From contig CAWUHX010000148.1 in the NCBI GenBank assembly GCA_963922205.1, forward strand, positions 1 to 64,000: a DNA stretch of 64,000 bases, given 5' to 3'. The DNA is from Romanomermis culicivorax. Its lineage: Eukaryota; Nematoda; Enoplea; Mermithida; Mermithidae. Position 1 is the stretch's first letter, and the number at the start of each line of letters is the position of its first letter. Position numbers and translations under genes: made by a program. Shown here one piece after another: positions 38,101-48,400 of the stretch. Under the pieces are notes generated by a model. That model had not been told where the DNA came from. It saw only the letters and a program-made list of their open reading frames with translations, and made no database searches.

Positions 38101-41100
38101 ACCTCACCCGTGTGAACGGCGAAGTAAAGATTTCTTAATTTTCAAGTCAGAGAAGTTAGATTTTCCATGAATTTCTTAGTTCATAACGATCAAATATGGT
38201 TTTAATGACCGTTGCTGAGCTATATAAGACATATTTTACACAAAAGCTCACTATCGCAGTCGAAATCGCGACCCGGCCACATATAATCGTCGTTGATCGT
38301 TTGGCCAGTCTTATCAACACAGAAGCAGTACTTAGAACCGGGCATTAAGACACATTGTAGGCTGCTATAGTCACCATTTTCTTCGCAAGCACGGGGATCA
38401 CCCTCAATTGCCATGTGACCATTGAATCGACTGTCGGAATAGAAGTTTTCCGCGAAGCATGGTGTTAATGTTATATTTGGAAGTACGCCATTAAATTTGC
38501 CTGAAGCAAACAAAATACTTCCCCTGAATTTTCTTTGCCAGTACTGCATCAAAGTAAAGTTTGGCCTCCACGATGAGGTGTTTTCACGAAAACTTCATGG
38601 TTACCTATCCCCACAATATGATATCAGTCCTTAGAAGCAATTATGATTTTCCATTACAATCATGGATCGAAATTTTATGCGGAAGCTTGATGCTGCACTA
38701 AGATATGATATGTGATACAGCCAACAATTTGCGCCTTTATCTCCATAGTTTTTTATGTCTCTATGTTTCGAGAGAAGAACTTGAGAGATATTTAACCTGA
38801 TTTACTATTTTTCAAAGTCTGTTTCAGAACGTTCAGCCGCCAGATTTTTATAACGAGTGTCGATTCAGCCACTGGTTTAATTTTTCATTTCGCTGCCATT
38901 ATTTTTTGCAATTTTTATTTAATTTTTTCTTTTTTGGACCGACATATTTTCTCAAAATTTGATGTATTCAATGAGGAATTTCAAATAACCAAGCACAATA
39001 ATGCACGAGCTATCAGAAGGATAATTCTGAAAATATCCTTGCGCAATGTTTTGGTGAGAAAGTCGAAACGCTTGCACATATTTTCTAAAAGAAAAACATT
39101 TAATAAAAACCGAGCATTGAGTTAATCAAATGTATTTTTGGTAAACCATTAGACTTTCCAAAAACCGTTGGGAATCGGACAATGCAATTGGGTCTTGACA
39201 AAATTTATGAAAATAAAAATTTGGCTTTATCAAACTCTTGAGGATGTGATGTTTTTCGATGTCAAAAGTAATCACGGAAAGAGTCGTTAAGTATGACCCC
39301 GGGCATTAGATAGTGTGTCTTCAAATTTTTTTCTTGGTAAAGACAAGTTGCAGTGATGGGTATCTGGCCCCCAAATTTCATGCCCCCCACCCTAAAGCCA
39401 AAACGATAAGAGCTAGAACGTTCGTGTTTCTCATGATTCCGGGCATAGGGGCAAACTATGGGGCGCCTTTTGTCACTTCGCCTCTATCTGCAAGTGGTGC
39501 TCGGTGGGGCCCCAAAAACATGGAAAAACGCACTTTCTAAGGGTTCCCAGTCCCAAAATGCCCCACAATGGGTGTGGCGTATCCAAGCTCCATACTTCGG
39601 CCTAAGCATCTTGGGGGTGCAATCTAAAATGAGATTTTTTATTTTTTTAGAATATGGCCTCAAGTCAATTATATGGTGGTCCAAAGTTCCGGGAAACGTG
39701 AAAATCGGGCATTTTGTTATGTAATACTTACGGCTTCAAAAAAATAATTTTTTGCGGTATAATGCACTACGGTGTCAGAATTTTTTGTAGTTTCAATTGA
39801 ACCGTTAGCCTTATTGGGATTTTTGGGGTGTAAGGGTGTTCGACCATTGGGAATTTGATGGATGCGGTCACTTTACACGAGACATTATCCCGGGTGTAAC
39901 AAACGTATTTTTGTCATTATTTCGCGCAAGGGGTTTAGGACCACGGTAAATTCAATTAAGACGGTCACTTTACACAGAAAAATTAACCCCGGTGTAAACA
40001 AGCGTATTTTGGTAATTTTTTGTGGAGGGGGTTTTCGACTGCGGGGAATTCAATGGATTTGTCTCTTTACACACAAAATTATATTGAGTGTATACAAAGG
40101 TATTTCTGCGGTTTTTTGGGTTGAGGGGTTCTTGATAATGGTGAATTCAATGGAAATGGTCACTTTACACTCTGTTTACAGCGTGTTTCAAGTTATATAC
40201 GGATTACACATGTTTTACTTTTACCAAAAGTGAGAATTCGTAGCTTTAGAATTGTTTTTTATTGTTTCTTTGATGTGAAGACGACCCAAATTTAAGCAAA
40301 AAGCAAAGGCAAAAAGACTAGATTTTTAAGAACTAGGGTTAAGGTCGGAAAAAAATTCCCTTTCGTTATATTGGATTTTCATTCTTTTTCAAAAAAAATT
40401 TTCCATGTCTGTGAAGAAGAATATTCTGCAGCTGAGTGCATCAACACACCCTCCAACCAAACATGTGCATCTTCGAAATTCTGAGGGGAGTACAAGAGTG
40501 GACCTTGGTTTTTTGAGACATAAAATTAAAAAAAAATTGACTCTAAAATTTTTTTTCATAACAAACTTTCCAGTTTCAAAACCCTTGGGGTAGTTTGTAC
40601 ACTCATGTCCCCCTCACACTGTATGCTTCCAACTGTGTTGAATTTTTTTACTGAATTTGGTGTCAACAAAAGGAATCAACTGTGGGAAAGTGGCACATAA
40701 AATGCCACTCAACTTTTTCCAGAAAAAAAAGTTTTCTTTTAACTGAATCGATTGTGCAAGATATGTTTAATGCACTTATTTTATAAGAATTCACTCTGTA
40801 AGCTCTACTGAATACAAAATATAAACAAATTTGTTCTCTTCTGTTTAAACTATTCAATAAAACAGCATCATTCACAGTTTTTGGATTTAAACTGGAATTT
40901 GCAGAAAAAGCGCTTCTTGCAGGATTGCAGACGGGAAGCAATTTCACCCATCCCTGTCGCTCCCGTCCTGCTTTCAGAAATGTCGTACTGTTGCCGTGGG
41001 AGTACGAGTTTAGTGGGGGAGGAGCGGGTACAGGAGTTGGTGCACACCCCTAATATAGGCATGGCTGAATCAGGAGCATTTTTGTATGCTTTACCAGTTC

Positions 41101-42839
41101 TCCCATTTGCAGGTAGGTGCCCAATGACTGTAACCAAGGCTCAGTTGCACTAAAGAGGTCTAAGCTCGAGCTCAAGATAATCTTGAACAAAAAGGCAAGT
41201 CGGTTTGATCTCAAGTTCGCTATAGTTTGAATGTCATCAGGATTATAACGAGCTGAATGTCGAGATTATCCCCAGCTTGTCGGGTTGCACTAAATTTTCT
41301 TATCTCTAAAGCAAATAAATATAAAAATGTCTGCAATTCCCAAACGCGAAATCAAATCTCAGTATTAGTTAATCCTGAAGTGAGTATTGTTTGTGCACTG
41401 GAAGAAAACAATTTGGACATTGCGATTCGCTCAAACTGAAGATTATCAATTTAATCCCGATGTTGAGATTATCCTCATGTTGGGTTAGTGCAACCAACCT
41501 CAGGTTTCTTTATAGTTCTGAAAATGACTATAATATGCCTCTCTCACCATTTTTCAGCTAGTGTGAGAGGCAGGAGTTTTGAATTGGCCGGGAGTTAGAA
41601 TGATATTGGTTTACCATTTCCTTTTATTTGAAGTCATGGGCATATAATTTTCATATAGAAAAATGTTACTGTAGTTGATGCCAGGGGAAGGACAAAATGC
41701 ACGACGCTGCAGAATATACTTTTTCAGAGACATGAAAATTTTTTTGAGAAAGAATGAAAATCCAATATAACAAAAGTGAATTTTTTCAGACTTTAACCCA
41801 AGTTCTCAAAAATCTAGTCCACTTCTTTTTGTAAGTTGGCAATCCAATCAAGTATATCCTCCTTTTTTCTGCCCTACCGGGTCTTTTCTAATAAACTAGT
41901 CCAGATATTTACGCCGCTTGTGAGTCAGAGTAGCTATTTTTGACAAGAACAGCTAACTTTATAGCATAGAATCAATAATTATCTTTGTAGGAAGACGCAA
42001 AAGCTTTCATCAATATCTGAATACCTCACATTCAATTTTAAACCAAAATTTGACTTGGCTAAATTTTGGATGAGCGACTGAAATGTCTGTTTTTCATCTT
42101 TCAACATGTAACTAACAGGAATTGACTGATTTTAGCTTGTGTCAAAATATTCAACATGAGTTTAACGTGAGTTTACTGAGTGGCTGAAACAACATGTTAG
42201 GGGGACTGTGTTAACACAGTACGGTGGCTGACTTATTCATCGTCTTATATCTTAGGTTGTACGAGTAGGTCTTGGCGTATCCCATACTAGATCTATAATA
42301 TTTGAACATTTTCGAATTTTGAATTTTTTTCTGCCTCTGCTCATGCCTTAGGTCCTAAAGCGCGTTAACCGTATTCTAGATTGTATCATGAGATCAATAT
42401 TTAATTTAATGGTCTTTCAGTCAATATAAATTTCATACAGATCTTATCTGACACCTGATTAAGGTTAATGAACGCATAAAGTGTATTTATCATGGTCCAC
42501 TTAAATTGCTCTAAGCCATATCAACTGCCCCTTTGAGAGACTCATTCTGGAAAAATTACAAAAAAGGTACCAGGTGATCATTTTATTTCGCAAAAATCAC
42601 ATCATACTCTCTCTACCTTCACAGTCAAGAGCCGGCAGCTTGGCGTATTTTCTACGAATGGCCATCTCACGGGTTATGTTGACCCTTGTTCCGGGCTTTT
42701 CTTGGCCCGTTTCCGTATCTCTGCACCAGCAATATGAATAGTCACATCGCTCGCTTGGGTAAGTTCCATCATGGTCAAAGTTTCCGCGAAAAACTTTTGC
42801 ACTTATAGAAGAGAAAAAAAGTAGAATCAGCAACAACAT
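35128..42839 (-). CDS. Secreted protein with three thyroglobulin type-1 repeats (3' end uncertain)
   Basis: The minus-strand exons are 42839-42617, 38500-38252 and 37294-37085, with a tentative fourth at 35182-35128. Introns after exons 1-3 are all phase 1. Exon 1 encodes the signal peptide [14 protein letters not shown] and a short thyroglobulin repeat ([20 protein letters not shown]) that lacks its first two cysteines. Exon 2 is a full repeat ([31 protein letters not shown]). Exon 3 is another ([32 protein letters not shown]). In both later repeats the family's CWCV is CFCV. Thyroglobulin type-1 modules often inhibit cysteine proteases or occur in matrix proteins; which applies here is unknown. 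The 55-nt fourth exon ([17 protein letters not shown]) has tttttcag and gtaagt borders and fits the phase, but no final exon was found. Intron 1 hosts a TIR element and a minisatellite; the last intron hosts foldback element 3. Confidence 0.75.
35668..36820. mobile_element. Foldback-like element 3 with inverted minisatellite ends
   Basis: The left end holds four to five 17-bp units ggccgactgtagcggct (35678-35766) and the right end the same units inverted (36721-36812). Inside these, the inverted repeat continues for about 160 bp of ordinary sequence: aaaatgcaagagcaacgcaaaaatat at 35884 matches the complement of 36590-36612, and cgaaatttgaataaaatgt matches near 36650. Arms are therefore about 250 bp around a ~650-bp AT-rich centre with no transposase. 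It sits between exons 3 and 4 of the thyroglobulin-repeat gene. Confidence 0.78.
39838..40170 (+). repeat. Minisatellite, about 3.5 copies of a 97-bp unit
   Basis: The motif ggtcactttacac recurs at 39866, 39963, 40060 (diverged) and 40158, spaced 97-98 bases. Each is preceded by a gaattcaatgga-type segment and followed by a gtgta(a/t)ac.aa.gtattt segment. It lies in intron 1 of the thyroglobulin-repeat gene. Confidence 0.75.
40923..41112 (+). pseudogene. Exon-like open frame inside the 1.5-kb inverted-repeat element
   Basis: A 190-base segment bounded by tcttgcag and a gtaggt donor. It is much richer in GC than its flanks and fully open for 63 codons ([10 protein letters not shown].., [20 protein letters not shown]). 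I do not recognise it. The opposite strand is also open through the segment ([10 protein letters not shown]..), so strand and coding status are unsure. No neighbouring exon with matching phase was found. Confidence 0.35.
41141..41505. repeat. Internal inverted repeat with ttgcacta ends
   Basis: gttgcactaaag..ctcaagataatctt at the left is answered by gattatcctcatgttgggttagtgcaac at the right. A third ttgcacta occurs at 41284. It may be a MITE nested in the 40316-41820 element. Confidence 0.4.
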
Positions 42840-44385
42840 TTCTCGTAATTAAAAATGAAAATGAAAAATCTTCAATCCTGTCGAAGCATAAGTGCAGGAT
42901 GAATCTATTCATGCACGACCGTAGTGCATAGTCCTGAATTTATTCCATCAGTAAAACTTTGTTCCAAGTGAACTTTCTTTTGGAATGTGAATTTATTCAT
43001 GTACAACACTAATGCGTGTTCATGAATTTATTCTAAAAGTCAAAACTTTCTGTAAGTCTATTTCCAGAGAAATTGTTGCTTTTTTCACGGTAAAGTTGAA
43101 ATGAACAATCAGGAAAAGTGGAAAAACTTACCCTACTTCTACAGAAGTTGAAAAGCATTGTATCTTTTTGACTAAACGTGACCAATAACTGTTGTAAATT
43201 CAAGTCGAAAAGCGCTTTTTCGGCACCATTATTGGAAATAATGTCACTGTCACTAATTATGTAAATTAGTGTAATGTTATTGGAACTCAATGAAGTCGTC
43301 CCAGTTACCAATAAAAGTAATGTTAATTGAGTGGAAATTATAGATAGTAATCTCAGCCAAAATATAGTTGATACAGAGCTAGCAAACATTAATATTAATG
43401 ACAATTTTTTAAGTATGATAAAATTGGCAAAAAATAATTTTATTCCTCAATGTGAAACATTTGATAAAAACAAAAATTCAAAATTTGTAATGAAGTATAT
43501 AAATTTCCTATATGTACTAAGATTAGACCAACAGGTTGTGTCAGAATCTATTTGTGTTGGGATAATAATTAAAACTATAAGGTCAAAAAATGCAGGCTAG
43601 AAATAGCCACCCAAGTAGAGACCCTGATCATATCATTTCTTGTTCCACAAAGTGGACATTGCAGCCCTTATAAACCCAATCCTGAAAGATGTTGCTACCA
43701 GCACGTTGTAACCCAAAAATTCAACAAAGACGTTTTTGATCACTCAATGCCCATAACTTATGTAAGGGCCGCATCTGGTGTGATCACAACATATGTACGG
43801 GATAACTGTTATATATGTATTTCTTCGTTGCGAACTCCCTAAATATTATGGTTCAATGATTTATGGCTGGGGATAATATATTAAATCAGTCGTTAAATTT
43901 CCAATTCGAATTATTTAAAATAAAATGTCCAGAAATAAGTAAACAAGTAAGTCAAAAAAGAAAACAACCAAAGTGATGAAAACGAAAATGTGTGATTAAC
44001 ATTAGAGGAATTAAAATGAAATTGTACAAAACGATAGAATTCGTTCTGCATCAAAGGTCGTTAAAAACAATTTGTAAAACACTAAAATTCTAACAAACAT
44101 TAACCCCATTTTAATTCTTCACAGATGCCATAATGAAAATAAAATCTGCATAAAAGCAGCAAAAAGAAGTTTTATTGAAAAGCATAAAACATGAAAACTT
44201 TCGTTAATACATTGCAAGATTCTATTAATTGGTGATTTTTATTAAGGTTAAATTTATTAGAATTCGAGGAGCTGTGTTTTTTTTCTCTTCGGCATAAGCG
44301 TTATATTTCAATATTTTCTACATAAATGCAGTCAGTACTATAATAATTTATGTAGTAAATAGAATGTATTATAGTAAATAGAATG
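42840..44385. other. Intergenic, AT-rich
   Basis: No gene supported. A short direct duplication (agtaaatagaatgt) at 44354-44388 marks the left flank of the retrotransposon. Confidence 0.45.
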
Positions 44386-44983
44386 TGTTATATCTTGGTT
44401 TGCGGTCGGGGATGATGTGGCGTGAGCAGGATTGGGATTCCAAGGTTGCGGCCTTAATGTACGTGCGTCCCACACCCACGTTTACCCGATTACTTAATTT
44501 CTAATACTTAAACCCCGACGATAATAGTTTTCCCCAACAATCAAAGAAAACCCTAGTTTCTTTAATTGTCTCCCTTCTACTCTCACTAACTAAAAATAAA
44601 GGGATTCTCCTACCTATTTATTATTATACAATAACGTACGAAAACTTACGTGACCAAAACGTTACGGGCGAGACGAAAATAAAAAATGACAATAATAAAT
44701 CTACTCCCACGCGCGGGCGAACAAAGACGAGAAACGCGTGGTGGGAGGCGGCTAATACGTGCTAGTGGTGGCCGGCGGGGCACACAACTAGTAAGGAAAA
44801 TAAAAAATACACGTAAAGTATATGCAACGAATAATGAATAGAGAGAGACCAGCGCACGCGTACCGACGTGCGCTACAGTAAGATGGCCACTGGTGGTCCG
44901 CGTTGCTCTCTCCACTTGCCACCTGCGGGCCTGTGACGCGTTTTGACAAATAATGAAAAATCGGCGGAAAACACACTACAACA
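44386..44983 (-). repeat. 3' LTR
   Basis: 598 bp, bounded by tgttat and acaaca as read on the plus strand. On the element's sense strand a possible poly(A) signal AATAAA lies at 44622-44617. Confidence 0.95.
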
Positions 44984-44996
44984 CCCCTCCCCCCTT
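44984..44996 (-). other. Polypurine tract
   Basis: The sense strand reads aaggggggagggg directly before the 3' LTR, the expected second-strand primer. A 6-bp-stem hairpin (gatcgc/gcgatc) lies next to it at 45003-45019. Confidence 0.85.
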
Positions 44997-45401
44997 GCAG
45001 TAGATCGCCCTAAGCGATCGTCAAGAAATACCGAAAAGAACGTGCAAGGGGAAGGGCTCCGCCACTACAGGCCGTTGCCGGGGTTGCCGAAGATTCTTCG
45101 GCGTCACACAGCGGGGCCGGCGGAGTTGTTGGGGTAGTTTGAGCCGATTTTTAGGGCTGCGACCATAAGCCCGGCGGCGAAGTGTACGGACAAAAACGGG
45201 GCAAGTGGGGGCGTGTAGCGGGCCACTGGCGGTCAACTTACTGTGTGTTTGCAGCGTCGGCTGCACGTGCGCTGGGATCACTAGTACAAAATAATAAAGC
45301 ACGAACGAGATTAGAAAATAAACAACCGGTGTGAAAAATGAGGTTAAAAGAAAACAACAAAACGAAAAAGAAGTACAAAGTTACTGTACAAAAGCTCGTG
45401 A
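44997..45401 (-). other. 3' untranslated stretch of the retrotransposon
   Basis: About 400 bp between the third ORF's stop and the polypurine tract. No ORF is supported. Confidence 0.5.
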
Positions 45402-48400
45402 TCAGTGGCGGCGGCGATAACGAGTGTCGGACGCTGAACGGTGATTTCGTTGCGGATCGCGGCGGTCTCGTTCTCGTTCTCGTTCTCTTTCTCGTTGGCG
45501 TTCGATGTGGTAGCCGTGGGGATCGTATGGATCTTCGTGGCCGTCAAAGCGGTAGTTACGAGAATAGCGGGATCGACCGTAGTCAGAGGTATCCCGGCGG
45601 CGAGACGACGAGGTTGACATTTGAGGCGGGAGCGGCGATAGCGGGTTAACGCCTGGCGCTGGTAACTGAGTCGCGATTAACGACGGTTTGTCGGACGGCG
45701 TCCCTGTTGGCGGCAACGGTCGCGGTGGTAAAAGATTCCACCGGGCAGAGAAATCGTGCCGACGCAGCAGGGGCGCGGGGCGATCCGTCTCGCTATGGTA
45801 TTGTAAATAAATTTTTCGGACGTCGGCGAGTTCGGGCGGCTGTGGAAACGGTGCGTAGTCTGGGTAAGCCATCCAGCTGTCGATGAGTCCGACAGCGGTG
45901 TTGTAGGCTTGGAGCAGGCACGAAGGATTGTCCAGGCCGCGAGCTTCGTAGAGGAAAAGCGTCAAATGGGCGGTGTGAACGGCGTCAACGACGCCGAGCT
46001 CCTCGGCCCAAAGACTGGCGACCCATTTCAATATTACCGTGGCAACGGCGTGCGAGATCGGTGGTTGCTGTTCTACGTACGAGGGGCGGTAGTGGTCGCG
46101 AAAATACTGATACAGCGCCAACGAGGCGTTCGTGGCGCGTATGTGCACCGGCATAATGATGTGAATGCGGAGGCGCCCGAAAAAATTGATCAGCACCATC
46201 TCGTGCATCGTGCGCGGTGAGAAGAATTCAACGGCCGGGTCAATATGTGGCGGATAGCCCGGCGTGACAATCGTAACAGTATGCGGCTTATCGGTAGTAC
46301 GGAATCGCGTATAGTTCGGCAAGTGCGTAGCCTCGCTAGGCAACCGGGGTTTGATTGCTGGCGCGGAACTTGGTGGCAACGGGACTCCAAGAACCGGTTT
46401 GGTGGTGATGATCATATGCGGCTGTTGGACCGCAGTAACCGGAGCCGACGTCGGGGCCGTAGGCGGCAGCGACGTGGTGTGGGTTACCGTGGTCGATATG
46501 GCGGTTGTCGGAGCCGTGGGCGGCTGCGACGTTACCGTAGGCGTAGTCGAGGGTTTTGCGGGCTCCACGTCCATAGGAGGCGGCGGGAGCAGAGCTTTAA
46601 ATTCATCTTTCGGCGGATTCTTTAGAGCTTCCAGGCGGCGCTGGATTTCGGCGTCTCGGTGTAATGGGCTAATATAGTCGGTTAATTTCGTGGGTGAGCG
46701 GCGGAAACCGTGGCGATAGTGTTCTTCGTAGAAACCCGTTGTGTGCACCTTACGGGTTTGTTCGCTCTGAGTACGATGCGGCGGCGCGTCATCGCGGCGT
46801 TCGTGTTGGCGGCTTTCCCTGCCGGTTGCTGGGGTTTGTTTCGTTTCTTTTCGGTGGCGGTCATCACGAGAATGGGACTCGTGGTGTGAACGGTGACTGT
46901 CTGTCTTGTGAGCAGGCGGCGGTAACGTTGCCGACGCTGTTGTTTTGGAAGAATCGCGTTTGGGTTTCGGCGTTGACGTAGCGTGCGAAGAGCGTGCGGC
47001 TTCTTCGCGGATTCTTTGCTTATCGCGTTGTTCGCGGCGTCGAGTGGTGCGCTCGCTGGGCGTTCGGCCGCGCTCGGCACGCGAAGTGCTGGGTGGCGGC
47101 GTACGCCGTGTACTCGGTTCGTCCGATGTTTTGGTCTTGTGAGATTTGCGGTACGCTGATTCGTCCTGGAGCTGTTGTTTTCGTTTTATCGAATGTTCAT
47201 ACCGACCGGGTCTTCGGATGGGATTACCATAGCGATCTAAAGCCGGCACGGACGTGCTGGATGCCTGTGGGGTTTGGACATCCACAGGCGCCGTCGGCGG
47301 CGGTAGAATCGCTGGTTGCGGCGGTTGCGGGATCGCTTGCGGTTGGGATATGACCGGCGGCGGTAACGGGGCCGGTGGTTGCGTGACGGGTTGGGCCATC
47401 GCAGGAGCCATTTGAGCTACTTGCGGGGCCGGAGCGATCAACGTCGGTTGCGGCAACAAAATTTGTTGTATTTGTTCCTTCAACGACTCGGGGAAATCTT
47501 TCCACTGGTGTTCAGGAAATAGCATACCGGGCGGCGGTGGCGGGAAATGATGCGCGGTCAGTGCTGCGGCCAAAGCGTCCCATTGCGGAGCTGAAATAAA
47601 CTGTTGCGAAAAACGTACAGGAGCACTATACCTGGCTGCGGCAACAGTAGCAATAAGCGGAGGTCCCGGCAAAGCGGCCGGCGTCGCCAAATATATTCGT
47701 GGATCCACGGCGGGTGCCGTGGTGATTGTCGTAGCGGCTGGTTCCATAGAGGCGACGTCCATAGACGTGGATTGGTCCACGGTACTTTCTTCGGGTATGT
47801 CAGTCAACATTTGTTCTGACGTCATTGTCTCGGAGTCAATCGCGGCGGGTTGGACGGGTGTGGACTCGTCCATCGGGGCCGGAGCGATGTTGGAAATTTC
47901 ATCGAGCGTCAGTTTCAGGAAATCGTTGATTTGCGTGGCAGTTGCGGTAATATCGGAAGGCGCCGGTACCATAGGAAGGGTCGACACGTCCGTTGACGGC
48001 GGCAGCTTCGCTATGTTGAGATCGAAAATTGGCGTTTCAAGTAGTTCATCGTCGGCGGGTTCAACTTCAACGTCGGTGGGGCGGTCGAGAAGTTCCTCGG
48101 CGGTGAGCGTGTGCACCGAAGCCGTAGTCGGCATGGGGTACGCATACACCGGCGCGGGGAACGAAAGACGGTTTTGGTGGTCGATGAGCGCGATGAACGT
48201 TGAATAAAAATGGAAACGGCTATGTGGATTGGCCGTATAATCGTTTTCATCGATTTCAACTTCTTCGACCGACGTTTCCATGTGGAAGTTTTCGTCGAAC
48301 ACGATCGGGCGTAACGCAAAGCGATTGCAAATGTACGTGCTCGGGTCGGCCGAAAAACTGGGCTCGCATTCCGGAATGCGGTTCATCCAAGTCGTGAGAA

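Larger units (their letters stand above)
40316..41820. mobile_element. 1.5-kb element with ~120-bp terminal inverted repeats
   Basis: Bases 40316-40436 and the complement of 41700-41820 align over about 120 bp at roughly 85% identity. Shared pieces include gactagattttt, gttatattggattttcattc and atattctgcagc. The internal exon-like ORF at 40923-41112 makes this a candidate DNA-transposon remnant. I cannot assign a superfamily. Confidence 0.65.

Noticed and set aside
39313-39724. Frames in a GC-rich patch with many cccc/gggg runs
   Set aside because: No protein-like pattern; the patch adjoins the 97-bp minisatellite and is more likely repeat-derived.
44646-44915. 89-codon frame inside each LTR
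   Set aside because: Present identically in both LTRs because the LTRs are duplicated; no recognisable motif and it overlaps likely promoter and poly(A) sequence.
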